From Gammaproteobacteria bacterium (GTDB lineage Bacteria > Pseudomonadota > Gammaproteobacteria > Steroidobacterales > Woeseiaceae): a stretch of DNA of 36,565 nt. The position numbers were made by a program, and so were the translations under genes. Shown here in pieces: positions 7,778-17,393 of this stretch. The notes beneath the pieces are model-generated. The model ran no database searches, was not told the DNA's origin, and worked only from the letters and a program-made list of their open reading frames with translations. The stretch is taken from contig JAOTUU010000010.1 of assembly GCA_029863705.1 (NCBI GenBank), forward strand, positions 1 to 36,565, in the 5' to 3' direction. Positions within the stretch are counted from its first letter, which is position 1. Each line of letters starts with the position of its first letter.

Positions 7778-9016
7778 ATGAATGTAATTCTCGATACTCG
7801 CGAATCGATGAGAATAGCGTTAAGCGCAATCGTCGCCAACAAAGCGCGCGGCGCACTGACTACGCTCGGCATCATTATAGGAATCGTTGCAGTGACCACG
7901 ACGATGACAGCCTTCAACGGCATGCAGTCGTCGTTTGCCCAGGCTGCTGGGGCTATTGGCGCGGACGTTGTGTATGTATCACGCATGCCGTGGATCACCA
8001 TGAACGATTTCTTTTCCTTCAGGAATCGCCCCAATCTCAATCTCGATGAAGCGACCAAACTCGAGGCGGCATTTGAAGGCCGAGCGATCGTCAGCCCGAG
8101 CATGGATACGCGACGGGATCTGCGTTTCGGGTCGACTACGATGGATGCCATACCGGTGATTGGTACGACTGAGAAAATGCCCATCATTACAAGCCGCATG
8201 CCCGAGATAGGCCGCTTCCTGATGGCATTCGATGTCCGGTACAAGAAGAATACGGTTGTCATCGGTCAGGAGGTCGCCGAGGATCTTTTTGGATCGGTCA
8301 ACCCACTAAACAAAGAAATCAATATTGGTGCTTATCATTTTCGCGTCGCTGGAGTCCTCGAGAAACAAGGTGGCAACACGCTGGGTGGTCCGAACTTTGA
8401 TCGCCAGGTGTTTATTCCGATATCAACTTTCGTCAAGTCCTTCGGCGGTCGTCGATTCACGGATGTCGATATTGCGGTTAAAGCGTCGACGATTTCAGAC
8501 CTGAGCGAACTCGAGTACGAAGTCATTGGTGAAATGCGCAAGATTCGAAAGCTCAAGCCGGCTGAAGAAGACAATTTTTCGATCAACAAGCTCGACTCCT
8601 TACTAGGCGCGTTTAACAGCGTCGTAGGAGTTGTCCTCGCCATTGGTTTGCTGGTCACAAGTATCGCGCTATTCGTCGGTGGCATCGGTGTTATGAACAT
8701 CATGTTCGTGTCGGTAACCGAGAGAACCAGAGAGATAGGTATCCGCAAGGCGATAGGTGCGAAACGGCGCAGCATATTGATGCAGTTTCTTTTCGAGTCG
8801 GCCGTGATCTGCGTGGCCGGTGGACTGATAGGAATCGGTATCGCTGCGGCCATAACCGCCCTCATCAACAAGTTGGATGTAATGCCGGCAAGTTTGTCAC
8901 CTGGAATTATGGTTGCGGCGGTCCTGATTTCTGCATTGGTGGGCGTTGTTGCCGGCATCGTGCCAGCCTACAAAGGCGCGCGTCTCGATCCTATTGAAGC
9001 GCTGCGCTACGAATAG
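7778..9016 (+). CDS. FtsX/MacB-type ABC transporter permease (first)
   Basis: A 412-residue permease. One transmembrane helix lies near residues 24-45 (ARGALTTLGIIIGIVAVTTTMTA), followed by a large periplasmic MacB core domain (about 50-270) and three C-terminal helices (VVGVVLAIGLLVTSIALFVGGIGVMNI, then two more ending in ...AAVLISALVGVVAGIVPAY). The FtsX signature NIMFVSVTERTREIGIRKAIGAK and the ending DPIEALRYE are intact. The layout is that of MacB-like mechanotransmission permeases, which drive periplasmic efflux and do not transport across the inner membrane. It resembles the next gene in length and plan, which points to an old duplication. Confidence 0.92.
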   Translation: MNVILDTRESMRIALSAIVANKARGALTTLGIIIGIVAVTTTMTAFNGMQSSFAQAAGAIGADVVYVSRMPWITMNDFFSFRNRPNLNLDEATKLEAAFEGRAIVSPSMDTRRDLRFGSTTMDAIPVIGTTEKMPIITSRMPEIGRFLMAFDVRYKKNTVVIGQEVAEDLFGSVNPLNKEINIGAYHFRVAGVLEKQGGNTLGGPNFDRQVFIPISTFVKSFGGRRFTDVDIAVKASTISDLSELEYEVIGEMRKIRKLKPAEEDNFSINKLDSLLGAFNSVVGVVLAIGLLVTSIALFVGGIGVMNIMFVSVTERTREIGIRKAIGAKRRSILMQFLFESAVICVAGGLIGIGIAAAITALINKLDVMPASLSPGIMVAAVLISALVGVVAGIVPAYKGARLDPIEALRYE

Positions 9017-9033
9017 GCCCGAAGGAAAGAGCT

Positions 9034-10287
9034 ATGCAAAGAATTGATTCAGTCATCATGTCCTTACAAGCTATCCGTGCTAACAAGTTGCGGTCGTCGC
9101 TGACGCTGGTTGGAATCGTCCTCGGTGTTGCCTCGATAATTGCGGTGATGACCGGTATTTCCGTAGTTCAGGGCACGATGGAAAAGGAGATGAGCGTCCT
9201 GGGCGCACAGACCTTTCAGGTACAAAAATGGCCAAGTGGATTTTCAACTGATGAGGAGCGTCGTGAGGCAATGCGACGCCCGCCCGTGACATTGAGTGAT
9301 GCAAAGGCTATTCGGGATAATGTGGAGTCGGTAGATATCGTCGGTTCCGAGATTTGGGATTTCGGTTTTAAGGCGGAATTTCGCGGTGAGGAAACAAACG
9401 ACAACATTTCGATTGTTGGTGGTACGCCCGAATACCCGCAGAACAACACGCATTTCGTGGCTTATGGCCGAAACATTTCACAGACGGACGTACGCGCGGG
9501 TCGCAAGGTTGTCGTAATTGGCAGCGCCATTGCGCAGAGCTTGTATCCGTTTCTTGACCCGGTTGGCCGCGATATCCGTGTCGACGGACGCAAGTACCAG
9601 GTTGTTGGTGTTTTCGACGAGAAGAAATCGGCATTCGGAGGTCAGTACGACAACTATATCCTGATGCCTGTTTCGACATTCGTTAGTACCTATGGAATGA
9701 CGGACAGGAATGGCTTTGAACGATCCGTCAACATTACGGTGCACGCGAAGTCACCGGAGTTAATTGATGACGCTATTGAAGAGACAAGGCAGGTGTTACG
9801 CCGCGTCCGCGGTGTGCGTCGCGGAGAGAAAGACAACTTCGAGTACTTCAATTCCGAAAGCACTATTAATGAGTTCAATCAAATGACAGCCGGCATCAAG
9901 GTAGGCGCATTTATCATCGGCATCATTGCGTTGCTTGTCGCAGGTATCGGCATCATGAATATCATGCTGGTTTCAGTAACCGAGCGAACAAAGGAAATTG
10001 GCATCCGCAAATCTCTCGGTGCAAAACCACGTTTCATTTTGCGGCAATTCCTGCTCGAAGCTATTGTGTTGTGCAACGTCGGCGGCGTCATCGGTGTTGC
10101 CGTCGGCTTTGGTATTGGCAACATGATGGTGAAGATGGGAATTTCGTCATCATTCGAAGCGGTTGTTCCCGTTGGATGGGCGGTAGTTGGCCTGCTGTTT
10201 TGCACTGCCGTTGGTGTCATTTTCGGGATGCTGCCTGCGGTCAAGGCGTCGAGGCTGAATCCTATCGATGCTTTACGCTACGAATAA
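9034..10287 (+). CDS. FtsX/MacB-type ABC transporter permease (second)
   Basis: A 417-residue permease with the same plan as the preceding gene: an N-terminal helix (LRSSLTLVGIVLGVASIIAVMTG), a periplasmic core domain (about 45-285) and three C-terminal helices. NIMLVSVTERTKEIGIRKSLGAK and NPIDALRYE are conserved. The two permeases differ clearly in the periplasmic core, which suits a heterodimer. AAGGAAAG precedes the ATG at 9034, 17 bases after the first permease. An internal ATG at 9058 is possible but has a poorer upstream context. Confidence 0.91.
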   Translation: MQRIDSVIMSLQAIRANKLRSSLTLVGIVLGVASIIAVMTGISVVQGTMEKEMSVLGAQTFQVQKWPSGFSTDEERREAMRRPPVTLSDAKAIRDNVESVDIVGSEIWDFGFKAEFRGEETNDNISIVGGTPEYPQNNTHFVAYGRNISQTDVRAGRKVVVIGSAIAQSLYPFLDPVGRDIRVDGRKYQVVGVFDEKKSAFGGQYDNYILMPVSTFVSTYGMTDRNGFERSVNITVHAKSPELIDDAIEETRQVLRRVRGVRRGEKDNFEYFNSESTINEFNQMTAGIKVGAFIIGIIALLVAGIGIMNIMLVSVTERTKEIGIRKSLGAKPRFILRQFLLEAIVLCNVGGVIGVAVGFGIGNMMVKMGISSSFEAVVPVGWAVVGLLFCTAVGVIFGMLPAVKASRLNPIDALRYE

Positions 10288-10661
10288 GCACTCAAACTTT
10301 GTTGTAAAAATGCAACGGGCACGCAAAACGGTGCGCAAATCGACCCGGAAAAGCTTGACATATCACGCCTGTGGCATAGCTGGACGAGGCTTGCTTTCGA
10401 TCACGTGAAATGACAAAAAACAGCGTGAAAACAAATAGATATAGGTTCTTTATGGTGTAAAAGATGGTGTCTGTATAGTCCCCGAAAAGGCCGCAAATCG
10501 CCTTATAACCAGATGTATTTGGCGTTTGTGGCATTTATGTTACGCTTGCTCTACGTGGGAAAGCCCGTTCACGGCCGCAAGTGTAAAAAACAGACGGTTA
10601 AGACGTTCTTCTCAAGTACATATAGTTAGAGATCACTCTTTACAGCATAGGGGACACACTA
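10288..10661. other. 374-base intergenic region upstream of the TonB-dependent receptor
   Basis: No gene can be supported here. The longest open frame (10292-10534, minus strand, 80 codons) has no recognisable domain or start context. The 3' part holds the probable receptor promoter. I see no clear rho-independent terminator after the permease gene. Confidence 0.55.
10598..10626 (+). promoter_or_regulatory. Candidate sigma-70 promoter for the TonB-dependent receptor
   Basis: TTAAGA at 10598-10603 and TATAGT at 10621-10626 are 17 bases apart. This would start transcription about 29 bases before the receptor ATG. The call rests only on similarity to consensus (4/6 and 5/6). Confidence 0.4.
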
Positions 10662-13610
10662 ATGATCAGCATTAAATCTGCTGCGTCTGTCACCCGGAAG
10701 CTTTTCAGCGGCCTTGCGGCTGTTGTATTGATTCTGGGTCTCGCAACCTCTGCCCAAGCTCAACAGTCCGGCGGTTCCATTCGTGGAACAGTAGTCGGTG
10801 CTGATTCGAGTACTGTGGTAGAAGTTACGGACGACTCGCGTGGTACAACGAAATCCAAATCAACTTCTGATGGCGCATTCCGTTTTGACGGTCTGCCAAC
10901 GGGCTCGTACGAAGTGCGCGTTCTGCAGAGCGGCAACATGGTTGATAGCGCCACGGTTACCGTTACACTGGGTAGCGCAACGACAGTTGCAATGGCAACC
11001 ACAGTAGAGGCGATCGAAGAGATCGTAACTACCGGTACTCGTGTTGAGGCTCTGGATACGAGCATTGCCGAATCTGGCCTCGTAATCACAGCTGATGCAC
11101 TGCTTGAAATGCCTGTACAACGCGATCTGACATCGGTTGCACTGCTGGCACCAGGCACGAGTCGTGGTGACTACCGCTTCGGCGGCAACGGCAACGTTGC
11201 ATTTGCTGGCGCGTCAATCGCCGAGAACACGAGCTTCATCAACGGCCTGAATACAACCAACTTCCGCACAGGTGTTGGCTTCTCACAGGTTCCGTTCGAG
11301 TTCTACGAGACTCTGCAGATCAAGACCGGTGGCTACTCCGCCAAGTACGGTCGTTCACTCGGTGGCGTAATGAACGCCAAATCAAAGAGTGGGTCTAACG
11401 ACTGGAACTTCGGTGCCAACGTCTATTACGAAAGCGAAATCAATGAAAGTCCTGAAACGTTCCTCGCGGCTAACAAGCTGGACAAGGACGACGAGACGAC
11501 ATTTGACGTTTTCGCATCGGGCCCGATCATCAAAGATCGCCTGTTCTTTTACGCTTTGTACAGCGACAACGGTCAGGACCAGCGTTATGCCGGTATCCAG
11601 AGCGGTCGTGACTTCGACTACGAAGTCGACGAAGGTTTCTATGGCTTCAAGCTGGATGCCTACATTACCGATGACCATCACCTCGAGTACACGAACTTCT
11701 CAGATGAGCGCACAGGCGTAGAAGCGGTTTACGCATTCGACGGCGCCACGCAAACACGTGGTGCGTATGTTGGTGACACGCTGTACGAGCGTGGCGGCGA
11801 CAACTGGATTGCTACCTACACCGGTGATTTCGGTGATAACTTCAGCTTATCCGTTTCTTACGGTGAGAATGAGCAGGCTCGTACAACGGCTCCTGCAAGT
11901 GCAAGCATTCCTGTTGTTTACCAATACACGGACGCTGGCGGTTTTGCCGCTCAGGGCGAGTGGTCGAACTTCACGGTTTCTCAAGGTACCGATACACGCG
12001 AAATGACACGTGTTGACCTGAACTGGGTTGTTGGTAACCATGACCTGTCGTTTGGCTTTGACTCGGAAGATAACTTCTCTGACGAATCAACGATCAACTC
12101 AGGTGGTGCTTACTGGTTGCTTGATCCGCTGAACGAGTACAACGGTTGTGACGTAGTTACAGAATGTCCGCAGGGCGCAAATGCTCGCCGTCGTACCTAC
12201 AGCGTTGGTGGTTCATTTGAGACAGTTTCAGACGCCTTCTACATCCAGGACGTTTGGGAAGTCAACGACAATTGGACGCTGGAGCTTGGTCTGCGTAACG
12301 AAAACTTCGAAAACCTGAACGCTGACGGCGATATCTTCGTCGAGGTCGACAACCAGTGGGCTCCGCGCCTTTCTGCTGTTTTCGATCCAAAAGGTGACGG
12401 TACATCGAAGTTCTTCGCAAACTACGGCCTGTACTACCTGCCGATCGCAGCTAATACGAACATTCGTATGGCTGGTAACGAGACTTACATCCAGGATTAC
12501 TTTGATTGGGATGGAGTCAGCGTAGATGCTCAGTTTGTACCGACAGGACTTGGCGCGCAGTTCGACCAGGACTTATTCGGTGATGGAACGGTACCTGATA
12601 CACGTTCTGTAACTGACGAGAACCTCGATGCAATGTACCAGACCGAGTTTATTGTTGGTTACCAGCGTTTCCTCGACTCGGGCGTAGAGCTCGGCGTCAA
12701 GGCGATCTACCGTAACCTCGAGACCACGATTGAAGACATCGCCATCGACGCGGCCGTAAACACCTACTACGCTGCTAATGGTTGGTCCACAATTCCAGGC
12801 GACGAACTCGCTTGTGATGACGGTGCAGGCACGCCAGCCAGAGATTGTAATTCGACTGATTACTTCACTGGCTTCCACCAGTACGTGCTGACCAATCCTG
12901 GTAACGACATGACGATCTACATCCCTGAACAGGATGAGACGATCAATCTGACAGCTGCTCAGCTGGGTTATCCGGAAGCAGAGCGTCAATACGCTGCTCT
13001 TGAGTTCACAACGGCACGTCCATTCGACGGTCGCTGGGGCGCACAGATGTCCTACACCTGGTCGCACAGCTGGGGTAACCATGAAGGTTACGTCAAGTCT
13101 GATAATGGCCAGGACGATGCAGGCATCACGCAGAACTTCGACCAGCCAGGGCTGACCGACAACTCGGACGGCAATCTGCCGAACGATCGTCGTCACACGA
13201 TTAAAGCCTTCGGTACGTATCAACTGGACAACGGGCTGCGTTTTGGCGCAAATATCCTGTGGCAGTCTGGTCGCCCGGTTAGCTGTTTTGGTGTTCACCC
13301 GACAGACGTGTTTGCCCAGGCCTACGGCGCTGACGCACACTTCTGTGGTGGAGAGTCCGTGCAACGTGGCTCGCTTGGCACCACGCCGGACATCATGACC
13401 ATTGATGGTACTGCTCAGTACAATATGGAAATGGGTAATGCCAGCGTGCTGTGGACATTGGATGTCTTTAACATCTTCGACAGCGCCAACCCGACGCTGT
13501 ACAACGAGTTCTTTGAAACTGACGGTGGGGTCGCTGATTCTGACTACGGTCTGATCCAGCAGTACCAGCAGCCGAGAACGATTCGTTTGAGCGCACGTTT
13601 GAGGTTCTAA
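10662..13610 (+). CDS. TonB-dependent outer-membrane receptor with N-terminal carboxypeptidase-regulatory-like domain
   Basis: A 982-residue outer-membrane protein. A signal peptide ends near ATSAQAQ (about residue 34). A beta-sandwich domain (about 36-110, GGSIRGTVVGADSSTVVEVTD...GLPTGSYEVRVLQSG) comes next, then the plug (VETTVEAIEEIV-like TonB-box region, then FINGLNTTNFRTGVGFSQVPFEFYETLQIKTGGYSAKYGRSLGGVMNAKSKSG), and a large beta-barrel ending in the outer-membrane signal RLSARLRF. This plan matches Oar-like and plant-polymer-type TonB-dependent receptors, whose substrates range from carbohydrates to peptides. No neighbouring enzyme reveals the ligand. Third codon positions are richer in T and A than in the flanking genes, as often seen for abundant outer-membrane proteins. 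A GGGGA lies upstream of the ATG and a strong terminator follows. Confidence 0.93.
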   Translation: MISIKSAASVTRKLFSGLAAVVLILGLATSAQAQQSGGSIRGTVVGADSSTVVEVTDDSRGTTKSKSTSDGAFRFDGLPTGSYEVRVLQSGNMVDSATVTVTLGSATTVAMATTVEAIEEIVTTGTRVEALDTSIAESGLVITADALLEMPVQRDLTSVALLAPGTSRGDYRFGGNGNVAFAGASIAENTSFINGLNTTNFRTGVGFSQVPFEFYETLQIKTGGYSAKYGRSLGGVMNAKSKSGSNDWNFGANVYYESEINESPETFLAANKLDKDDETTFDVFASGPIIKDRLFFYALYSDNGQDQRYAGIQSGRDFDYEVDEGFYGFKLDAYITDDHHLEYTNFSDERTGVEAVYAFDGATQTRGAYVGDTLYERGGDNWIATYTGDFGDNFSLSVSYGENEQARTTAPASASIPVVYQYTDAGGFAAQGEWSNFTVSQGTDTREMTRVDLNWVVGNHDLSFGFDSEDNFSDESTINSGGAYWLLDPLNEYNGCDVVTECPQGANARRRTYSVGGSFETVSDAFYIQDVWEVNDNWTLELGLRNENFENLNADGDIFVEVDNQWAPRLSAVFDPKGDGTSKFFANYGLYYLPIAANTNIRMAGNETYIQDYFDWDGVSVDAQFVPTGLGAQFDQDLFGDGTVPDTRSVTDENLDAMYQTEFIVGYQRFLDSGVELGVKAIYRNLETTIEDIAIDAAVNTYYAANGWSTIPGDELACDDGAGTPARDCNSTDYFTGFHQYVLTNPGNDMTIYIPEQDETINLTAAQLGYPEAERQYAALEFTTARPFDGRWGAQMSYTWSHSWGNHEGYVKSDNGQDDAGITQNFDQPGLTDNSDGNLPNDRRHTIKAFGTYQLDNGLRFGANILWQSGRPVSCFGVHPTDVFAQAYGADAHFCGGESVQRGSLGTTPDIMTIDGTAQYNMEMGNASVLWTLDVFNIFDSANPTLYNEFFETDGGVADSDYGLIQQYQQPRTIRLSARLRF

Positions 13611-13651
13611 AGAGCTGCTACTTAGCTCTCTACCGTTTTAGGTAGAACCAG

Positions 13652-13684
13652 CCCCGCGACAGGTAACTGTCGCGGGGTTTTTTT
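13652..13684 (+). terminator. Rho-independent terminator of the receptor gene
   Basis: An 11-base perfect stem CCCCGCGACAG / CTGTCGCGGGG with a GTAA tetraloop is followed by seven T. Two weaker hairpins lie just upstream (AGAGCT...AGCTCT and CTACC...GGTAG). Confidence 0.93.
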
Positions 13685-13704
13685 ATGCGCGAGGTTTTTG
13701 TGTC

Positions 13705-15474
13705 TTATTGCGCTGTTCTCGGGATAGGCTCGCCAAGCATCAGGGCACGAATGAACTTAACGGGCGGCGAGCCGTAGGACAGCGCCTGATCGTGGTAGCG
13801 GCGTAACGTAAATTCATCACCCCACTCGGATTCTACAGCCTTACGCATCTCGGCGTGTTCCTGGTAGCCGACGAAATAGGTCGAGAGCTGAGCCGACGTC
13901 AACTGCGCGCGTATCCATTTGCCAGCAGCTTCACGCTCCTCCTGGAAACCACCCTCGATCATCAGCTTCATCGCCTCGTCACGGGTCATGCCGTCAACAT
14001 GAATCGCAGAATCGATGATCGCGTTGGTAACGGCACGCAGATACCACTTCAGGTTGATAAGCCGCATCAGCGGATCATGATCCAGATAACCTTCGTCAAT
14101 CATCATGCGCTCGGCATAAACCGCCCATCCTTCGACCATCGGTCCGGACCACAGGGTACTGCGAAGCGCAGAGGGATAGCGGTTGCTCAGTGCAATCTGC
14201 AAATAATGCCCAGGTACGCCTTCGTGAATGGTGAGGTCCTGGATCGACAGTATGTTGTACTCGCGCAGGAACGAATTGACCTGTTCCTCGGTCCAGTCTG
14301 CCGGCAACGGTGCTACGGCATAGAATGCTTTCTGGCCAACGTCCAGCGGGCCCGGTGGATCCAGGTAGGCGACGGATACGCCACGCTGAAACTCGGGCAT
14401 GATGATGATATCGACAGGATCCTCGGGCATTGTCACGATGTTGTGCTCGACGACGAACTCGGTCGCCTGCTGCAACTGTTCTTTTGCTATGGCGACGATG
14501 CCGTCGCGTGGCGGAAGTTGCTGATAGGCCTGTTCAAGGGCTGCACGAATAATGGTCTGCTTGTAGGCTTCGTCCGGCGTGTCCGGAAACGTCGTATAAG
14601 GGTGTTGGCCGGCGTAAACGTCCTTCGCAATTTCATACATCGCATTACGTACAGCCTCGTACTCATCTTCGGCGCGTGCCTTAATGTCCTTTCGATCGAG
14701 CGGAGAATTCAAAGCAAACGCAAGCTTCGCATCGAACAGTTCCGCGCCAATTCGGAAGTTTCCGGCGGCTCGCGGCAATAGCTCTTCTTCTAGCCAGGAT
14801 TGATGTTCAGCTACGGCACCCCTGGCTGTTTCTATTGAGGCGTTGAGGCGATCCCGGCTTTCCGGTGCCAGAGTATCGATATGCGGTACGATCATTGTCT
14901 CGATGATCGACAGCAGCCCGGGGTTTTGTTGCACGGCTGTCTCGGCGTGGATCTTAGGGACGCGTTCGAACTCGATTGAAGCGCGCGCTTGTTCGAGGAA
15001 TCGTGGCATCTGTGCCAGTCGCGAAGCAACATTCGCAAGCCGTTGCTCAATCGGTGCGAAGTCCCGGGCGACGAGCCCGTAAATCGCGTTACCAGAGATG
15101 CGAACGTATACGAGCGGATCCCATGCCCATTGTTGCAGTTCGTCGAGCGACCACAGGCTCGATTGCAACTCCGCACGCAACATCTCTGAATCAACCTGGT
15201 TAGCGCGGGACAAAGAGTCGAATGCGATTTCATCAAGTGCCGCCAGGTACTTTCTGTAAAGTGCACGATTCTTGTCGCGAGCTTCGGCATCGACCTGGTC
15301 GAGTTGGTCATCGGCGTTGTGATTGCCGATAAGCGTTGCGCCGACAGGCGAAAATCTCGTCAAGTCCTGGAGATACTGCTCTGCGAGTACCTCAAATGAT
15401 GCGTCTGTGGCTGGGTCTGCCAACGCCGGGCCCAGACAAAGAGCAAGTGCGGCAGTAGTAACGATTCGTTTCAT
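13705..15474 (-). CDS. Secreted DUF885-family metallopeptidase-like protein
   Basis: A 589-residue protein of the DUF885 family, whose members resemble zinc metallopeptidases. The signal peptide is MKRIVTTAALALCLGPALA. The probable metal site is IHEGVPGHYLQIAL (HExxxxH), followed by GWAVYAERMMIDEGYL, where the Glu could be the third ligand. The rest is largely helical. I chose the ATG at 15474 because it has AGGA eight bases upstream and begins directly with the signal peptide. An upstream in-frame start would place 13 polar residues before it. It is divergent from the L,D-transpeptidase gene with 78 bases between them. Substrate is not known. A role in peptide degradation in the periplasm or outside the cell is inferred from the family. 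Confidence 0.88.
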   Translation of the reverse strand: MKRIVTTAALALCLGPALADPATDASFEVLAEQYLQDLTRFSPVGATLIGNHNADDQLDQVDAEARDKNRALYRKYLAALDEIAFDSLSRANQVDSEMLRAELQSSLWSLDELQQWAWDPLVYVRISGNAIYGLVARDFAPIEQRLANVASRLAQMPRFLEQARASIEFERVPKIHAETAVQQNPGLLSIIETMIVPHIDTLAPESRDRLNASIETARGAVAEHQSWLEEELLPRAAGNFRIGAELFDAKLAFALNSPLDRKDIKARAEDEYEAVRNAMYEIAKDVYAGQHPYTTFPDTPDEAYKQTIIRAALEQAYQQLPPRDGIVAIAKEQLQQATEFVVEHNIVTMPEDPVDIIIMPEFQRGVSVAYLDPPGPLDVGQKAFYAVAPLPADWTEEQVNSFLREYNILSIQDLTIHEGVPGHYLQIALSNRYPSALRSTLWSGPMVEGWAVYAERMMIDEGYLDHDPLMRLINLKWYLRAVTNAIIDSAIHVDGMTRDEAMKLMIEGGFQEEREAAGKWIRAQLTSAQLSTYFVGYQEHAEMRKAVESEWGDEFTLRRYHDQALSYGSPPVKFIRALMLGEPIPRTAQ

Positions 15475-15552
15475 TGTGGGTTCCTGAAGCCGTATTTCTG
15501 TCCGGGACAACATATCATGGTGATGCCATACGGGCAGCTGTAATATCGAAGC

Positions 15553-16452
15553 ATGCAGCGCCTATTCATACTCGCCGTCCTGACCCTCTCCTGCCTGGCC
15601 AAAGCACAGCAGCCCGGATCAGTACCGGGCTATTTGCTGCAGCTGCCAGCTTCGATATCGACTGTTCTCATCGCTGAGACGAACTCGTCGACATTGCATC
15701 GGTTTGTCGTCACGCAGCAGGGCGCGAAGCTTGACGGTGGAAGCTATATTTCCGTCGGGCAAAACGGTGTCGATAAATACAGGGCATGGGACCGGCGCAC
15801 GCCACTTGGGATTTATTTCATCAATGAACAGTTGGACACCAGCAGATTGCATGAGAAGTACGGTCCAACTGCATTTCCGCTGGATTATCCCAATGCGTGG
15901 GATCATCGCTTGGGCAGGTCAGGCGATGGCATATGGATACATGGTGTTGCGGCTGACAGTGAGCGCAGACCACCCCTCGATACAGACGGTTGCATCGCGT
16001 TGCCAAATGATGAGTTGCTCGCTGTTGCAGGTCTGCTCACACCGCTGGTCACTCCGGTAATCATCACTCGCGACCTCAAGTGGATTGATCCACAGCAGGT
16101 GTTTTCGATTCGAGAGCGATTGCATGCAGCGCTCGACGAATGGACAGACAGCTATTTATCGGGAGACCTGTATCGTTACCTAAGGCTGTACAGTAATGAG
16201 TTTCAATACCGCGGCATGAATGAAAATGAGTGGTCCGCTTATCGTCTGCAGACTATCGGCGCGGCGGAAATTCTAGACTTCTCGCTGGACGATGTGCTCT
16301 TGCTGGCGGATCCGGAGGAGGACGGTTTGTATTTGAGCCGCTTCCGCCAGACCATCGTCGATGCAACCCACACCGTCGTAACCATCAAGCGCCTTTACTG
16401 GCGGGAATCAGCCGATGGCAATCTCCGTATTGTCGCTGAAGATAATGGCTAG
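15553..16452 (+). CDS. L,D-transpeptidase (YkuD domain) with C-terminal SnoaL-like domain
   Basis: A 299-residue exported protein. The signal peptide (MQRLFILAVLTLSCLAKA) is followed by a YkuD catalytic domain (about 35-175) with WIHG (His130) and the active-site stretch TDGCIAL (Cys147). These are the residues that carry out L,D-transpeptidation of peptidoglycan, or anchoring of proteins to it. Asp occurs where many members have His in the S/T-H-G-C motif. From about 195 to 299 a second domain (LDEWTDSYLSGDLYRYLRLYSNEFQYRGMNENEW...) resembles the SnoaL/NTF2-like module found after some YkuD domains. The ribosome-binding site is poor. The partner or substrate is unknown. Confidence 0.87.
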   Translation: MQRLFILAVLTLSCLAKAQQPGSVPGYLLQLPASISTVLIAETNSSTLHRFVVTQQGAKLDGGSYISVGQNGVDKYRAWDRRTPLGIYFINEQLDTSRLHEKYGPTAFPLDYPNAWDHRLGRSGDGIWIHGVAADSERRPPLDTDGCIALPNDELLAVAGLLTPLVTPVIITRDLKWIDPQQVFSIRERLHAALDEWTDSYLSGDLYRYLRLYSNEFQYRGMNENEWSAYRLQTIGAAEILDFSLDDVLLLADPEEDGLYLSRFRQTIVDATHTVVTIKRLYWRESADGNLRIVAEDNG

Positions 16453-16460
16453 ATCGGCCG

Positions 16461-17393
16461 TCAGTTACCAAAGAGATAGGACAACGACACGCGTACGGCG
16501 TACTTGGTTGTGAATTGCAGCGTGTCGTTCAAATTGCGAGCGACGGGGATCTTCGCAGATGCTTTCAGTGCCAGCGTATCCGAAACGTGGTACTGGACAG
16601 CCGGGCTAATATCCAGCCATGTTCCGCCGGTGTTCGGAATATCGACTTTGTTTCGCTGATCCCGATCCGCATTCCTGTAAAGCAATTCGAGATTGAATCC
16701 CCAGGGTGTTGCAGTCTGGTAGCTACCACCGAAAGCCAGCGTTACGTTGTTGCCAAACTGGTAGTCGCGGTCATTATCGCCGTTGTAAGTGTAGCTGCCA
16801 CTCGCATAAATCTGCGCCCCTCTGGATTCGTTGAGTGCCCTTGCATAGTAAGCCCAAACCATGCCGGCGTAGGATCCGGTCGATGGCTGGAGGTCTTCAG
16901 CTAATGTCAGCCCTTCATCTTTCGCATCATCCACACCGATCGGTAGCCGGCTGCCGATACCGAACGAGAGCGTGTCCTTTGAAAACAGCGATATGGTGCT
17001 TGGTGAGTACTTGAGCATGACGACGGCGTCGCCCAGCCCGGTTGCGCTGTCTCTATCTCCACCAATTTCGCGTTCATGCTCGACGGCTGACACAAGCGCT
17101 GAAAATGACCACTTTTCTGACAAGCCATGGCTCAGTTCCAGGACCATTGCCTGCGACGTCCGGTCGCGGCCGGTCTGGTCGGGGATCGTTGACGATCCGT
17201 TCACGAGCTCGCTGAGCTCATGAAACTCGTAAGTGCTCGCAAAAAACCACTGCTTGTCATTTGGCGACGCCGATTGCATTGCCCCGAGCAGAGGTACACT
17301 TGCGCAGCTACAAGTCGACGCAAACGCCGAGCCTGAAGAGCTGGCAAGCACCAAAACAACTGCAGAAATAGTCCCTGATGTCCTCATGGTCAT
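16461..17393 (-). CDS. Predicted outer-membrane beta-barrel protein with N-terminal Cys-x-Cys motif
   Basis: A 310-residue protein with a signal peptide (about 1-26, ending SGSAFA), then STCSCASVPLLG, then alternating amphipathic strands and a terminal aromatic-rich strand (RVSLSYLFGN). This fits an outer-membrane beta-barrel of the transporter/meta-pathway type. The CSC pair directly after the signal peptide could bind a metal, which is inference. The start ATG at 17393 overlaps the stop of the DUF3179 lipoprotein gene as ATGA, so the two are translationally coupled and probably work together. An ATG six bases further in is an alternative start. I do not recognise a specific function. Confidence 0.72.
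   Translation of the reverse strand: MTMRTSGTISAVVLVLASSSGSAFASTCSCASVPLLGAMQSASPNDKQWFFASTYEFHELSELVNGSSTIPDQTGRDRTSQAMVLELSHGLSEKWSFSALVSAVEHEREIGGDRDSATGLGDAVVMLKYSPSTISLFSKDTLSFGIGSRLPIGVDDAKDEGLTLAEDLQPSTGSYAGMVWAYYARALNESRGAQIYASGSYTYNGDNDRDYQFGNNVTLAFGGSYQTATPWGFNLELLYRNADRDQRNKVDIPNTGGTWLDISPAVQYHVSDTLALKASAKIPVARNLNDTLQFTTKYAVRVSLSYLFGN

Noticed and set aside
10292-10534. An 80-codon minus-strand frame upstream of the TonB-dependent receptor
   Set aside because: No start context or recognisable content, and low-complexity AT-rich sequence. Treated as intergenic.
12573-13364. A 263-codon open frame antisense to the TonB-dependent receptor
   Set aside because: Shadow of a clear receptor barrel. 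Cys- and Val-rich composition without motifs.
13855-14781. A 308-codon open frame antisense to the DUF885 peptidase gene
   Set aside because: It is the mirror frame of a well-supported gene with signal peptide and metal motif, and its translation has no recognisable domain.
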